A stretch of 64,000 nt of DNA from Synechococcus sp. PCC 7335 (lineage in GTDB: Bacteria; Cyanobacteriota; Cyanobacteriia; Phormidesmidales; Phormidesmidaceae). The position numbers and the translations under genes were made by a program. The stretch lies in assembly GCF_000155595.1 (NCBI RefSeq), contig NZ_DS989904.1:380477-444476 (forward strand), written 5' to 3'. The notes under the pieces were generated by a model. That model had not been told where the DNA came from and did not search any database. It saw only the letters and a list, made by a program, of their open reading frames with translations. Shown piece by piece: positions 17,691 to 26,526 of the stretch. Position 1 is the stretch's first letter. Each line of letters starts with the position of its first letter.

Positions 17691-17879
17691 ATGAAAGTTA
17701 AGCAAGCGATAAAATTGATCGAAGCAGACGGATGGTACTTATCGCGGACTCGCGGTAGCCATCGTCAATACAAACACTCTGAAAAGAGGGGATTAGTTAC
17801 TATTCCTGGCAAACCGAGCGACGAGTTAGCACCCGGAACGCTCAACAGCATTCTTAAACAGGCGGGCCTGAAACCATGA
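17691..17879 (+). CDS. hicA: HicA family toxin (mRNA interferase)
   Basis: A 62-residue double-stranded-RNA-binding-fold toxin that cleaves mRNA. Diagnostic are MKVKQAIKLIEADGW near the start, TRGSHRQYKH with the catalytic His, LVTIPGKPSDELAPGTL and LNSILKQAGL at the end. The length is normal for HicA. Its stop overlaps the hicB start by four bases (ATGA), the standard toxin-first HicAB order. The ATG at 17691 gives a full-length product with no truncation. Confidence 0.9.
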   Translation: MKVKQAIKLIEADGWYLSRTRGSHRQYKHSEKRGLVTIPGKPSDELAPGTLNSILKQAGLKP

Positions 17880-18091
17880 AGTACTTAATTATCATCGAGA
17901 AAACTCAAACCGGATTTTCAGCGTATTCTCCCGATTTACCTGGCTGTGTCACAACCGGAACCACTCCAGAAGAAACGACTAAAAATATGGAAGAAGCCAT
18001 CACCTTCCACATAGAAGGGTTACAGCTCGAAGGTGACCCTGTTCCAGAACCATCGAGCACGTCTGCTTATGTAGAAGCCGCTGTTGCCTAA
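17876..18091 (+). CDS. hicB: HicB family antitoxin
   Basis: A 71-residue partner of hicA. It has the partial RNase H-like fold of HicB: YLIIIEKTQTGFSAYSPDLPGC, then TTGTTPEETTKNMEEAITFH. It lacks the extra C-terminal DNA-binding domain found in longer HicBs, so autoregulation would need another route. It is translationally coupled to hicA through ATGA. Confidence 0.9.
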   Translation: MKYLIIIEKTQTGFSAYSPDLPGCVTTGTTPEETTKNMEEAITFHIEGLQLEGDPVPEPSSTSAYVEAAVA

Positions 18092-18332
18092 AAGCAAAGA
18101 GAATATAGTGCTGAAAATACAACTCTACAGGTCTATCCCAATTCTGTAGCTGGTTGGCGCGGGCAGCGGCATCCAACGTCAGCCCAGAATCTAGTTCTTA
18201 AATCGGCGGTAAAGCCGGACTGCCCATCTTCACCGAAGGCACCGCCGAAAGCAACTTTGAAGTCAGCGTCAAATGCAAATTCCCCAGTAAGCCGCCAGAT
18301 GGCAAATAACGCTTCACACCACCTTCTAGCAA

Positions 18333-18923
18333 TCACAAACAGCGCTTGAAAACACTCAAAGAGCGGCGGGTTGCAAAGAGAAGCGATAGTGTGGCTATGC
18401 CCAGAATGCTGGCAAGTAACCAAGAATTAGCCGCGATCGCCGCGAACAACCAAGTCCCTATTCCAAAGGCCAAAGCATAAGCACAGAGTCCGTTGATTAG
18501 GGCGATCGCACCTCCAATCAGCCGCCTACTCTCACTCATCCGCCCACCATAAGACCAGAACGCGATCACCCCGAACAACAGACAGCCGACGACCAACCCC
18601 ACCATTACCCAGAAGATCTGCTGTCCACTGATTCGCCCTGCCACAAACACACCTAAAACTGCTCCCGATGCAGCGCTGCTGGTAGTGCCCAGCCATTGGT
18701 AGATTGGCTGTCGGGTTATCAGACTTTGTAGACAGACAGTGGCGGATGCGATCGCCAACACCCCGACCAAGATCAGTCCCTTCGACCAGTTTGCCGTCCC
18801 TGGCACCTGTCCTAAAGCCGCAAACACTAGCACGCTTAGCGCATGAAAGGTAAAAAGCACAATGGCAATTAGCCCAGTGATGAGCCCTAGTTTCAACAGC
18901 CGAGGAAGTTTAGAACAAGTCAT
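18333..18923 (-). CDS. Multi-pass membrane protein of unknown function
   Basis: A 196-residue, strongly hydrophobic protein with about six predicted membrane segments, including LGLITGLIAIVLFTFHALSV near the start and LLASILGIATLSLLFA near the end. No family motif is recognised. It is divergent from the phosphodiester-glycosidase-like gene, with only 38 bp between start codons. The start is the ATG at 18923. Confidence 0.6.
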   Translation of the reverse strand: MTCSKLPRLLKLGLITGLIAIVLFTFHALSVLVFAALGQVPGTANWSKGLILVGVLAIASATVCLQSLITRQPIYQWLGTTSSAASGAVLGVFVAGRISGQQIFWVMVGLVVGCLLFGVIAFWSYGGRMSESRRLIGGAIALINGLCAYALAFGIGTWLFAAIAANSWLLASILGIATLSLLFATRRSLSVFKRCL

Positions 18924-18961
18924 GGTATAAAGCTAAATCAGCCTTCAGGATACAAGCTGCG

Positions 18962-19891
18962 ATGAGCCGTTCTCAGAAATGGAAAGAAGTCCTTATTTGG
19001 ACAAGTTTGTTGCTTCCTATCGGTCTGTACGGCTACGCGATCGCAATGCGGCCAAAGAGCGAGCCCATCGACAGCCAGCCTCTGTTTGAAGGAATCACCT
19101 ATAGTCGCTACATAGAACAACAACCCCGTCCGCAGCTAATTCACCTATTAGAAATTGATCTAAGCGCGTCGGGGATTGTTCCTTTTGTCACACCTGGAAT
19201 TAGTAAGACTAGCCCAAAAGCTGACCGAGAGGTCGACATAGAAGCTACTCAGCCACACGAAACGCTTGCTCAAAAGACGTCTAGTTTCTTGAAAACGCAT
19301 CGGCTACAGCTCGCTGTCAATGCCAACTTTTTCAATCCCTTTAATGAGACAACGCCTTGGCAATACAGCCCCAGAGAAGGTGAGCTAACAAACCTAGTGG
19401 GTTTAGCGATCTCTGATGGTCAGATTGTCTCACCAGGAGACAAAAACTATCCCGCCCTTTGCTTTCTAGAAGGGCGTGCGGAAATTCGGGATGAGGGGGT
19501 TTGTGCTCCAGATACCAAGCAGGCAGTTGCCGGCCTACGGCTAAATCTAGAGAATCGTCCGCCGCCAGATGTTGAGACTATCTACAAGTTCTATCCGGTT
19601 TGTGTCGCCGCTTTAGATGCTGAGGGAACAACGCTTTGGCTACTGCTAGTAGATGGGAAACAGCCGCTCTACAGTGAGGGGATGACTCGCCCGGAAGTGG
19701 CAGATTTTCTGCAGGCGCTAGGGGCAACAACGGCAGTGCAGCTAGATGGGGGTGGATCTACTACGCTAGCGATCGCATCTGAGCGTGACGTAGCTATCAT
19801 CAACTCAGTCATTCATGCCAAAATTCCTGGGAATGAAAGAGCAGTGGCCAATCATCTGGGATTTTTTGCCCGCCCGCTTAAGGATGAGTGA
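18962..19891 (+). CDS. Phosphodiester glycosidase (NAGPA/DUF2233) family exported protein
   Basis: A 309-residue protein with an N-terminal signal anchor (EVLIWTSLLLPIGLYGYAIA). The catalytic-domain signatures of the NAGPA family follow: LAVNANFFNPF (about residues 118-128), a Gly-containing ISDGQIVSPG and the active-site block AVQLDGGGSTTLAI (about 259-272). The family cleaves GlcNAc- or glycosyl-phosphodiester bonds; the physiological substrate in cyanobacteria is not known and is probably envelope or exopolysaccharide (inference). The start is the ATG at 18962. Confidence 0.85.
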   Translation: MSRSQKWKEVLIWTSLLLPIGLYGYAIAMRPKSEPIDSQPLFEGITYSRYIEQQPRPQLIHLLEIDLSASGIVPFVTPGISKTSPKADREVDIEATQPHETLAQKTSSFLKTHRLQLAVNANFFNPFNETTPWQYSPREGELTNLVGLAISDGQIVSPGDKNYPALCFLEGRAEIRDEGVCAPDTKQAVAGLRLNLENRPPPDVETIYKFYPVCVAALDAEGTTLWLLLVDGKQPLYSEGMTRPEVADFLQALGATTAVQLDGGGSTTLAIASERDVAIINSVIHAKIPGNERAVANHLGFFARPLKDE

Positions 19892-19969
19892 GTGCGGGAG
19901 TGGGGGCTTTGGCTTAGGGGTCGCTAAACTGAAGATAACCCTGTAGAGCAAAGTTTTGAGGTAAGCACG

Positions 19970-21043
19970 GTGGACGTGGCAATCATTCGACAAGGTGAAC
20001 TCGTTGGTCGCGGCATGATGGCATACGAGACGACTGAAGAAGTCGGCGTGGTAGAGCATCTGCTAGTGAATGTACAGCAGGCAAAGGTTGTTGGCCTCTC
20101 ATACAAGACGCTAGGTCTGATCGGGCGGCGACAGCATTTAGACTGGACGCAGCTTGTGAAGATTGGTAAGGACCGGATTGTGGTGCAAGCAGAGATTGCG
20201 GAAGCGGTAGATTCTAGGCTATCAGCGGCGCAGGATATGACAGATCTAGAAGTTTGGACAGATGGTGGCGATCTCATCGGGCGAATCGTCGATATCTGCT
20301 TAGACCAAAGCAGTGGGCAAATTGAGCAGTATTTGTTTGCTTTGAAGGGTGAGGGGTCAGAAAGTGGAGAGGTAGCAAGTAAAGAGATAGCAGGCAAAGA
20401 GATAGCGGCTGAGCCTATTGATAAAACGGCAGTGCTCTATGGGGAAGAGGTAAGAGAAGAGGTAGATGAGCCGGCCCAGAAAGTAGCAACGAGCGTCTAC
20501 GCGATTGAACCTCGAGTAATTATCAGCGCTGGGCGCAAGCGGATGATGATCGCTGAAGAAGATGCTCAGCGATTACAGCCCTATCATCAATTACTAAACC
20601 TACCTCCCAAGCAGTCGGCAGAACCGCTGAGATCAAACTGGAAACCGGATCAAATCTCGGAGATGCCAACAGATTTTGGAGAACTGCTTAAAAAAGGTCA
20701 GTCTCTCGCAGGGCAAGTCGGCGAGCGGATGCGAGAACAAGCGAAGCGGTTAGCTGAAGGCAGTGAGAGTGAGGAATTGCCTGAGATTACAGAGCAGCTT
20801 CAGGAGAAGACGGAGCAGGTGAAGCTGCAAATGCAAAAACAGTTTCAAAGAGCCAGAGAAAGGGCTAAGGCACAAATTGATAATCAAGGATTAGAAGAGA
20901 AGCTAGGTAAGACAGCATTCGGGCGAGTCTTAGGTAAGACGTTTAGTAAACTCAATCCTCAAAATTCTGATTTGGCAGTCGACCCGATTGATGTAGAGTC
21001 TTTTGAAGTATGGGAAGAAGACGAAGCGAATAATGGAGAATAG
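19970..21043 (+). CDS. PRC-barrel domain protein with charged helical C-terminus
   Basis: A 357-residue protein starting at GTG 19970, after a GAGG ribosome site. It contains two PRC-barrel-like units: residues about 5-75 (GELVGRGMMAYETTEEVGVV) and about 82-130 (TDLEVWTDGGDLIGRIVDICLD). A low-complexity charged region (GSESGEVASKEIAGKEIA) and a long Gln/Glu/Lys-rich coiled-coil-like C-terminus follow. PRC barrels occur in photosynthetic reaction-centre H subunits and in RNA-processing proteins; the cyanobacterial role is unknown. It is cytoplasmic, with no membrane segment. It is followed 64 bp downstream by ycf46, so cotranscription is possible. Confidence 0.75.
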   Translation: MDVAIIRQGELVGRGMMAYETTEEVGVVEHLLVNVQQAKVVGLSYKTLGLIGRRQHLDWTQLVKIGKDRIVVQAEIAEAVDSRLSAAQDMTDLEVWTDGGDLIGRIVDICLDQSSGQIEQYLFALKGEGSESGEVASKEIAGKEIAAEPIDKTAVLYGEEVREEVDEPAQKVATSVYAIEPRVIISAGRKRMMIAEEDAQRLQPYHQLLNLPPKQSAEPLRSNWKPDQISEMPTDFGELLKKGQSLAGQVGERMREQAKRLAEGSESEELPEITEQLQEKTEQVKLQMQKQFQRARERAKAQIDNQGLEEKLGKTAFGRVLGKTFSKLNPQNSDLAVDPIDVESFEVWEEDEANNGE

Positions 21044-21107
21044 CTGCTCAATCCAGTGAAGGCTTATGATTTACAGGCTGACGAAGCGGAGCTAGCAAGA
21101 AGCTGAC

Positions 21108-22634
21108 ATGAGTTTTAAAGACGAGCTGAGTTTGTTGGTGCGATCGCGCTATCCTCTAATCTATATTCCCACCCGAGAAGAAGAACGCGCCGAAAGCGCC
21201 ATTGCCGACTGTGCAAAAGAGATTGGAGGTAGCCGCACCGTCTACACCTGGGACTACGTGGACGGGTATCAAGGCAACCCTACAGACACTGGCTTTGGTA
21301 GGCGTAATCCCCTACAGGCACTAGAGCTGATCGAAAAAATTCCTAGCTCAGCCGCTGCGCTTTTTGTCCTACGAGATTTCCACCGCTTCTTAGAAGACAT
21401 CACTATCTCTCGTAAGCTTCGCAACCTGCTGAAGCTTTTGAAATCGCAGCCCAAGAACATTATTATTCTTTCTGCTGAACTCACCATTCCTAGCGAACTT
21501 AGCAGCATCATTACTGTCCTAGAATTTCCTTTGCCCAATGCTGATGAGATTCGCACCGAAGTCGAACGCCTGCTTGCGGCCACTGGCAGCAATCTTTCCT
21601 CTCGTGATATCGATGAGCTGGTGCGCTCATGTCAAGGTCTGGCAATGGAGCGTATCCGCCGGGTCTTAGCAAGAGGCATCGCGGCTCACGGTAGCTTTGA
21701 ACCAGATGATATCGATCTAATTCTAGAAGAAAAGCAACAAACCATTCGCCAAACTCAGATTCTAGAGTTCCATCCGGCTAGCGAAAAGATCTCTGATATT
21801 GGTGGTTTAGATAACCTCAAAGACTGGCTGCTAAAGCGCGGCGGCGCTTTTTCTGAGCGCGCCCGACAGTATGGACTACCCCATCCTCGTGGTTTGATGC
21901 TAGTCGGTATCCAAGGAACAGGCAAGTCTCTGACTGCCAAGGCGATCGCCCATCACTGGCACCTGCCGCTCTTGCGACTAGATGTAGGCAGGCTCTTTGG
22001 CGGACTAGTCGGCGAATCAGAATCACGCACCCGTCAAATGATTCAGCTAGCCGAGGCGCTTGCGCCCTGCATCTTATGGATCGACGAAATCGACAAGGCG
22101 TTTGCTGGGTTCGATGGCCGGGGCGATTCAGGCACAACCAGCCGCGTCTTCGGAACTTTCATCACTTGGCTCGCCGAAAAAGCCTCACCTGTTTTCGTTG
22201 TCGCCACCGCTAACAACATTCAATCGCTTCCCCCCGAAATGTTGCGCCGAGGCCGCTTCGACGAGATTTTCTTTGTCGGCCTTCCCTGCCAAGAAGAACG
22301 CGAAGCCATCTTTTCAGTCCATCTGGGTCGCTTGCGTCCACACAACCTTAATAGCTACGACATCAATCGCTTAGCCTATGAGACCCCTGACTTTTCTGGC
22401 GCAGAAATAGAGCAGTCCATTGTCGAAGCTATGCACATCGGCTTTAGCCAGAACCGAGATTTCACTAGTGACGATGTGCTTGAAGCCGTTAGCCAGATCA
22501 TTCCGCTCGCTCGCACCGCTAAACACCAGATAGAAGCGCTTCAGCAATGGGCCGCCGACGGACGCGCTAGACTAGCCTCTAGGCAATCCCCTCTATCAGA
22601 GCGGATTGAGCAGCAGCGAAAGGGTGAAAATTAA
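21108..22634 (+). CDS. ycf46: Ycf46-type AAA+ ATPase
   Basis: A 508-residue AAA+ protein of the plastid/cyanobacterial Ycf46 family (Synechocystis slr0374-like). The N-terminal domain begins [20 protein letters not shown]. The AAA core has Walker A GIQGTGKS (about residues 267-274), Walker [10 protein letters not shown] (about 321-329), sensor ATANN and the arginine-finger region RRGRFDE. The role has been linked to regulation of photosynthesis and inorganic-carbon response; the exact substrate is unsettled. The length and N-terminus are standard, giving good support for ATG 21108. Confidence 0.92.
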   Translation: MSFKDELSLLVRSRYPLIYIPTREEERAESAIADCAKEIGGSRTVYTWDYVDGYQGNPTDTGFGRRNPLQALELIEKIPSSAAALFVLRDFHRFLEDITISRKLRNLLKLLKSQPKNIIILSAELTIPSELSSIITVLEFPLPNADEIRTEVERLLAATGSNLSSRDIDELVRSCQGLAMERIRRVLARGIAAHGSFEPDDIDLILEEKQQTIRQTQILEFHPASEKISDIGGLDNLKDWLLKRGGAFSERARQYGLPHPRGLMLVGIQGTGKSLTAKAIAHHWHLPLLRLDVGRLFGGLVGESESRTRQMIQLAEALAPCILWIDEIDKAFAGFDGRGDSGTTSRVFGTFITWLAEKASPVFVVATANNIQSLPPEMLRRGRFDEIFFVGLPCQEEREAIFSVHLGRLRPHNLNSYDINRLAYETPDFSGAEIEQSIVEAMHIGFSQNRDFTSDDVLEAVSQIIPLARTAKHQIEALQQWAADGRARLASRQSPLSERIEQQRKGEN

Positions 22635-22711
22635 TTTCTTTACCAATCTACGCCTTCACGCTATAACCGTAGAAATCTTTTGCCTTAGCAAGACGCTAAG
22701 GCTTGGTGACA

Positions 22712-23206
22712 ATGGTGATAAGAAACTTTCTACTAGGTCTAAGCAAATTTATCTTGGGCTTGATTCTAGCCATGCTAATCATGACGCTAGCAGGCGCTTC
22801 GATGCTGAGATATTTCATGGCTCGCAATGCCGAGCCACCAGAAAGACCCACCTACACCAACGATCTGCCTGAAGAGCCGCCTGCTGAAGCTACCGTGCCC
22901 GAGTCTAATCAACCATCAGTAAGCCCGGCTATAGAAACCGCACCTGAAGAGCCGCCCGCCGAGCCCGAAGCTCCCGAAACTCCCGAAGCTCCTACAGTCG
23001 AAACCTCAGATGGAACCTATAGCGTGGTAGTCACTCAGCCAGTCGGCCTCATTCTACGCTCAGGGCCGGGAACGGACTATGCCAATATTGGCGGTGTCGA
23101 CTATGAAGAGAGTGTAACGGTCCTAGCTGAAGAGAATGGCTGGCTAAATATCCTGCTTAGCAATGGAGAAGAAGGTTGGGTGAAAGACGGCAATGTCAGT
23201 GAGTAG
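22712..23206 (+). CDS. Membrane-anchored bacterial SH3 (SH3b) domain protein
   Basis: About 164 residues. It has an N-terminal membrane anchor (FLLGLSKFILGLILAMLIMT), a Pro/Glu-rich periplasmic linker (about residues 40-95) and a C-terminal SH3b domain: VTQPVGLILRSGPGTDYANI, then EENGWLNILLSNGEEGWV. SH3b domains usually bind peptidoglycan or cell-surface ligands. The frame opens at TTG 22703. I prefer ATG 22712 because the TAAGG upstream is then about ten bases away rather than one. It has no operon partner beyond ycf46, 77 bp upstream. Confidence 0.75.
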   Translation: MVIRNFLLGLSKFILGLILAMLIMTLAGASMLRYFMARNAEPPERPTYTNDLPEEPPAEATVPESNQPSVSPAIETAPEEPPAEPEAPETPEAPTVETSDGTYSVVVTQPVGLILRSGPGTDYANIGGVDYEESVTVLAEENGWLNILLSNGEEGWVKDGNVSE

Positions 23207-23257
23207 TAATATCTTGACCTATGAGCGATCGCCGCTTAGCTCTACACACTCGCGATA

Positions 23258-23300
23258 GGTAGAACCGTTGATGTAGGTAGAACCATTGATGTAGGTAGAG
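23258..23300. repeat. Short tandem repeat, 18-bp unit
   Basis: Two 18-bp units, GGTAGAACCGTTGATGTA (23258-23275) and GGTAGAACCATTGATGTA (23276-23293), differ at one base; a partial third (GGTAGAG) follows. They lie in the 265-bp gap between the SH3 gene and the small membrane-protein gene. No open frame crosses the gap. Confidence 0.7.
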
Positions 23301-23516
23301 CTAAGTTAGAGCTAAGCAATCAGCAATTGCCGAATGCATCCGGCGATTACTTCTAGTGATCGCTATAGATAGCTCCGGTTTCTGAGAGCCGTGTTAAGAA
23401 AGCTGTCTCAATTCAACGGTTAGTTACAGAACCTTCCTGAAGAACTAGGTGAGGTTACGCCCAATGATAGGTTGAGGATGATCGACGCAAGACATCCTCT
23501 ATCGGGAGAACTACCG

Positions 23517-23681
23517 ATGCAACAATCAGGTAAAGACTGGGTAAGTTCGCTATTGATTGCGGCACTTGGAGCAGGTGTGATCACTAGTTTTGCAGTCAGC
23601 CTGGGTCAAAATCCAATCGATGGCATTGGGATTACCGCGATCGCCGCTATGTTGGCTGTGACTATCGATAGCCTGCTCTAG
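23517..23681 (+). CDS. Small single-pass membrane protein
   Basis: A 54-residue protein from ATG 23517, preceded by GGGAGA at a normal ribosome-site distance. The frame is open further upstream (to 23472), but that stretch lacks a good start. The sequence WVSSLLIAALGAGVITSFAV followed by TAIAAMLAVTIDSLL gives one or two membrane helices. I believe similar 50-residue proteins occur in other cyanobacteria, but I cannot name a family. The function is unknown. Confidence 0.5.
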   Translation: MQQSGKDWVSSLLIAALGAGVITSFAVSLGQNPIDGIGITAIAAMLAVTIDSLL

Positions 23682-23813
23682 CGCTCCATTGTCATACTGT
23701 TTGTGACCCAGCAAGTCTTAGAGCAAGTGAGTCTTGGAGCATCAGTCTTGTTCGCAATCATAAGAGATGAAGTTATTCCGCTAATTATGACTCTGTGATA
23801 ACGACTAAAGCTA

Positions 23814-24917
23814 ATGATCTCTTTCTCCCATTCTATTGCTTTAGTAGGTCTAAGTAGCTTAGTTGCGATCACCCCTAGCACTAGCCCAGCAGGATCACCT
23901 ACTGTCGTCCCTATTGCAGCCATTCCGATCATTCGCGAGGCACCTACCAATCTACAAGGTGCATTAGCAGATGATTTTGTGGTGTCCCAACAGACGCCTT
24001 ACAGTACGGGACGTAATGAAATTCTAAGTATCTCGCCTTCTACAGGCACTCGGCAGCTGTATGAGGTGAGTTTGCCAGACACTGGCACATTCCAACTATA
24101 TGAAACTCACTTTAGCAATGTATCTGTGCGAGAACCTAGTAAGGTAGTTGATGAGAGTCAGTCGCTAGGTGATGAGCAGATTGAAACAAGCTTGAGCCAG
24201 TTTAGCATTCGCTATGACAACAACCAGCCCGCGATCGCCTATCTGGCGGACGGTGCTTCAGCCACGTTTGAATCAGGACAAGTCGTTGTGCGATCGCCCA
24301 GCGGTCAAGTGATAGAGACGCTCAGCAGCCAATCTTCTACCCCCCTCACTCACAACCAATCCATAGCGAATCAGGCGAGCAAGTCCTTACAGCTAGCACA
24401 GGCTAACACCGATAGCTGTCAGCAAACCATTCGCACTCAGTTTTACCATGTGTCGGTTGCTGTTAGCAGTGGGGCAAAAACGCTCAAACAAGCCCAGTCA
24501 GACTACGGAAAAGTGTTCAACTGGATACTAACTTTTAGCGCCAAAGCGCTTGAGAATTCGACCGTACCTAATTCTCGTAATATTACCTTTCAATCTGTTG
24601 CCTGTCAGCCACCCGTACTTTGCAACGAACCACAGACTTACGCAGGCGCTAACGAAATCAGGACCGATCTGTTTCGTCTCCCCCAAGGCCGCAACCCTTT
24701 AGTCACTTTGCAGTACGAGTTTTATGAGATTCCCGATCGAATAGAGCTGTACTACAACGGCGAAATGATCTTTTCTGTTGGACCAGCATCGGGTTACGAC
24801 ATTACTCAGATTGCCTCTTTACCAGACAACACCAATTATGTCGGCGTCAAAGTGATTGGAAATACTGACTCTGGCACGCTGTGGAACTACACCATCCTCT
24901 GTGATAGCCAGCTTTAG
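23814..24917 (+). CDS. Exported protein of unknown function
   Basis: A 367-residue protein. A signal-peptide-like N-terminus (ISFSHSIALVGLSSLVAITP) is followed by a Ser/Thr/Gln-rich middle. The C-terminal domain (about 270-367) contains LFRLPQGRNPLVTLQYEFYE, then PDRIELYYNGEMIFSVG, which reads like a beta-sandwich adhesin-type module. Four Cys in the second half (in TDSCQQTI, SVACQPPVLCN and ILCDSQL) could form disulfides after export. No family is recognised. It is followed by an M48 protease gene 135 bp downstream. Confidence 0.6.
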   Translation: MISFSHSIALVGLSSLVAITPSTSPAGSPTVVPIAAIPIIREAPTNLQGALADDFVVSQQTPYSTGRNEILSISPSTGTRQLYEVSLPDTGTFQLYETHFSNVSVREPSKVVDESQSLGDEQIETSLSQFSIRYDNNQPAIAYLADGASATFESGQVVVRSPSGQVIETLSSQSSTPLTHNQSIANQASKSLQLAQANTDSCQQTIRTQFYHVSVAVSSGAKTLKQAQSDYGKVFNWILTFSAKALENSTVPNSRNITFQSVACQPPVLCNEPQTYAGANEIRTDLFRLPQGRNPLVTLQYEFYEIPDRIELYYNGEMIFSVGPASGYDITQIASLPDNTNYVGVKVIGNTDSGTLWNYTILCDSQL

Positions 24918-25052
24918 CCCTCGCTAGCGAGCCTTTGGCTCATCGCTATCCTCAGCTCACCGGTATCAAGGTGTAACAGCTTTATACCAACAGCGCAGTT
25001 CTAACTTAAATTGTCTGTAGATTAAATTGATTTGTATACAAAAGAATTGAAT

Positions 25053-26474
25053 ATGTTAAAGCGTCGCTTACTCTCTTCTGGACTGTCCGCAATCACTCTC
25101 CTCACTCTTTTTGCTCCGAACAGCCGCGCCGAAGAATATAGTGCTGCCTGTGTTAGTACGATCAGCCAAGCTGACCAGCTCTACCTAGAAGGCGATACTA
25201 CTGCCGCCGAACAGCTCTATCGCCAGTGCAAGTCAGCAGGATCGAGTACCGTTACCACCTATTTCCCAGAGCCGATCACCGACATTACTCAGCTTGAGCC
25301 TAACGAACAAAGTAACTGGCAGCAGGCTCAAACGAGCCTTAGCAGAAATCGTCAAGAACGGGCGCTGGTTTTTCTCAAAAATCTGTTGGAACGATCCCCT
25401 GAGTTTGTTCCCGCTTATAGCCTGCTAGCCGAAGCCCTTCAAGATACTGAAGCATCAGATGAAGCATTGGCTGTTCTAGAGCAAGCCTCCACACTGTTCC
25501 CACACGACGCAGATATTGCAAATGCTCGAATTAGCGCGTTACGTAGTGTCGACCAGCCATTAGAAGCTTCGATTGCGGCTCGGCTGTTTGCAATGGTGAA
25601 CCCTGACCACCCGGAGGTAAACGGCTTTCAGAAAAGTGCCCAGAAGGATCTAGAGCGGTTCAAGTCTTCTGTGCGATCGCAATATCTAGCTCAGACGGGA
25701 CTTGGCATCGTAGGCAACATTCTTCTAGGCGGTGGCAGTGTCCTCGAGAACGCGCTCAATCCGCAGACACTACAAGCTGTTCAAATGGTCGTAGAAGGCG
25801 AATCAAAGATGGGAAGCCGCTTTGCGGCTCAATACGTGTCCGACGCCAAATCCAGCGACAAATTGTTTGAAGATCCCGTCGTCGTGGACTACGTTACCCG
25901 CATTGGCGAAGATGTCGCAGAACTCATGGGCCGAGACGAATTCGAATACGAGTTTTGGGTGATTGAAGATCCTTCGATTAATGCCTTTGCCCTACCAGGG
26001 GGCAAGGTGTTTGTTCATACAGGAGCAATTCTAGCCGCGAATTCTGAATCTGAGCTAGCTGGTCTCATTGGCCACGAGGTCGCTCATGCCGTCCTTTCAC
26101 ACGGCTATCAGCGCATGTCTCAAGCAAGCCTCCTAGCCGCTGCCAACAACGTCATCCCAGCTGGCGGTAATCTGTTGGGGTTAGTGGCTCTAAGTGGCAG
26201 TCGCCAAAATGAGCGCCAGTCAGATATCTTAGGTACCCGCGCGGTTGCCGGGGCAGGCTACGCAGCCGATGGCCTCCACAACTTCTTTCGAACGCTCAAT
26301 GAACAAGGTGGACAAAGCCCCCCTGAATATCTTTCTACTCACCCAGCAACGACAACACGACTGTCTTACTTAGACGCACTGATTGATGAGAATGGCTACA
26401 ATCGTTTTGCTTACGAAGGGATTGCTCGTCATCGAGAGATTCAGCAGCGGGTTCGCGAAACGCTAGGCAACTAA
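25053..26474 (+). CDS. Periplasmic M48-family metalloprotease with TPR-like region (BepA-like)
   Basis: About 473 residues from ATG 25053, chosen over TTG 25032 because it starts a clean signal peptide (MLKRRLLSSGLSAITLLTLF). Residues 35-190 form TPR-like helical repeats. The C-terminal M48 peptidase domain has the zinc motif HEVAH (341-345), preceded by NAFALPGGKVFVHTGAI. A downstream Glu in NERQSDILGTR is the likely third ligand. The family does quality control of envelope or outer-membrane proteins. TPR before M48 is the reverse of E. coli BepA, where the TPR is C-terminal. It acts in the periplasm. Confidence 0.85.
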   Translation: MLKRRLLSSGLSAITLLTLFAPNSRAEEYSAACVSTISQADQLYLEGDTTAAEQLYRQCKSAGSSTVTTYFPEPITDITQLEPNEQSNWQQAQTSLSRNRQERALVFLKNLLERSPEFVPAYSLLAEALQDTEASDEALAVLEQASTLFPHDADIANARISALRSVDQPLEASIAARLFAMVNPDHPEVNGFQKSAQKDLERFKSSVRSQYLAQTGLGIVGNILLGGGSVLENALNPQTLQAVQMVVEGESKMGSRFAAQYVSDAKSSDKLFEDPVVVDYVTRIGEDVAELMGRDEFEYEFWVIEDPSINAFALPGGKVFVHTGAILAANSESELAGLIGHEVAHAVLSHGYQRMSQASLLAAANNVIPAGGNLLGLVALSGSRQNERQSDILGTRAVAGAGYAADGLHNFFRTLNEQGGQSPPEYLSTHPATTTRLSYLDALIDENGYNRFAYEGIARHREIQQRVRETLGN

Positions 26475-26526
26475 TAACCCAGTCACCAAAGCGATGAAGA
26501 ACGCGATGAACCCTACGCGATGAACC

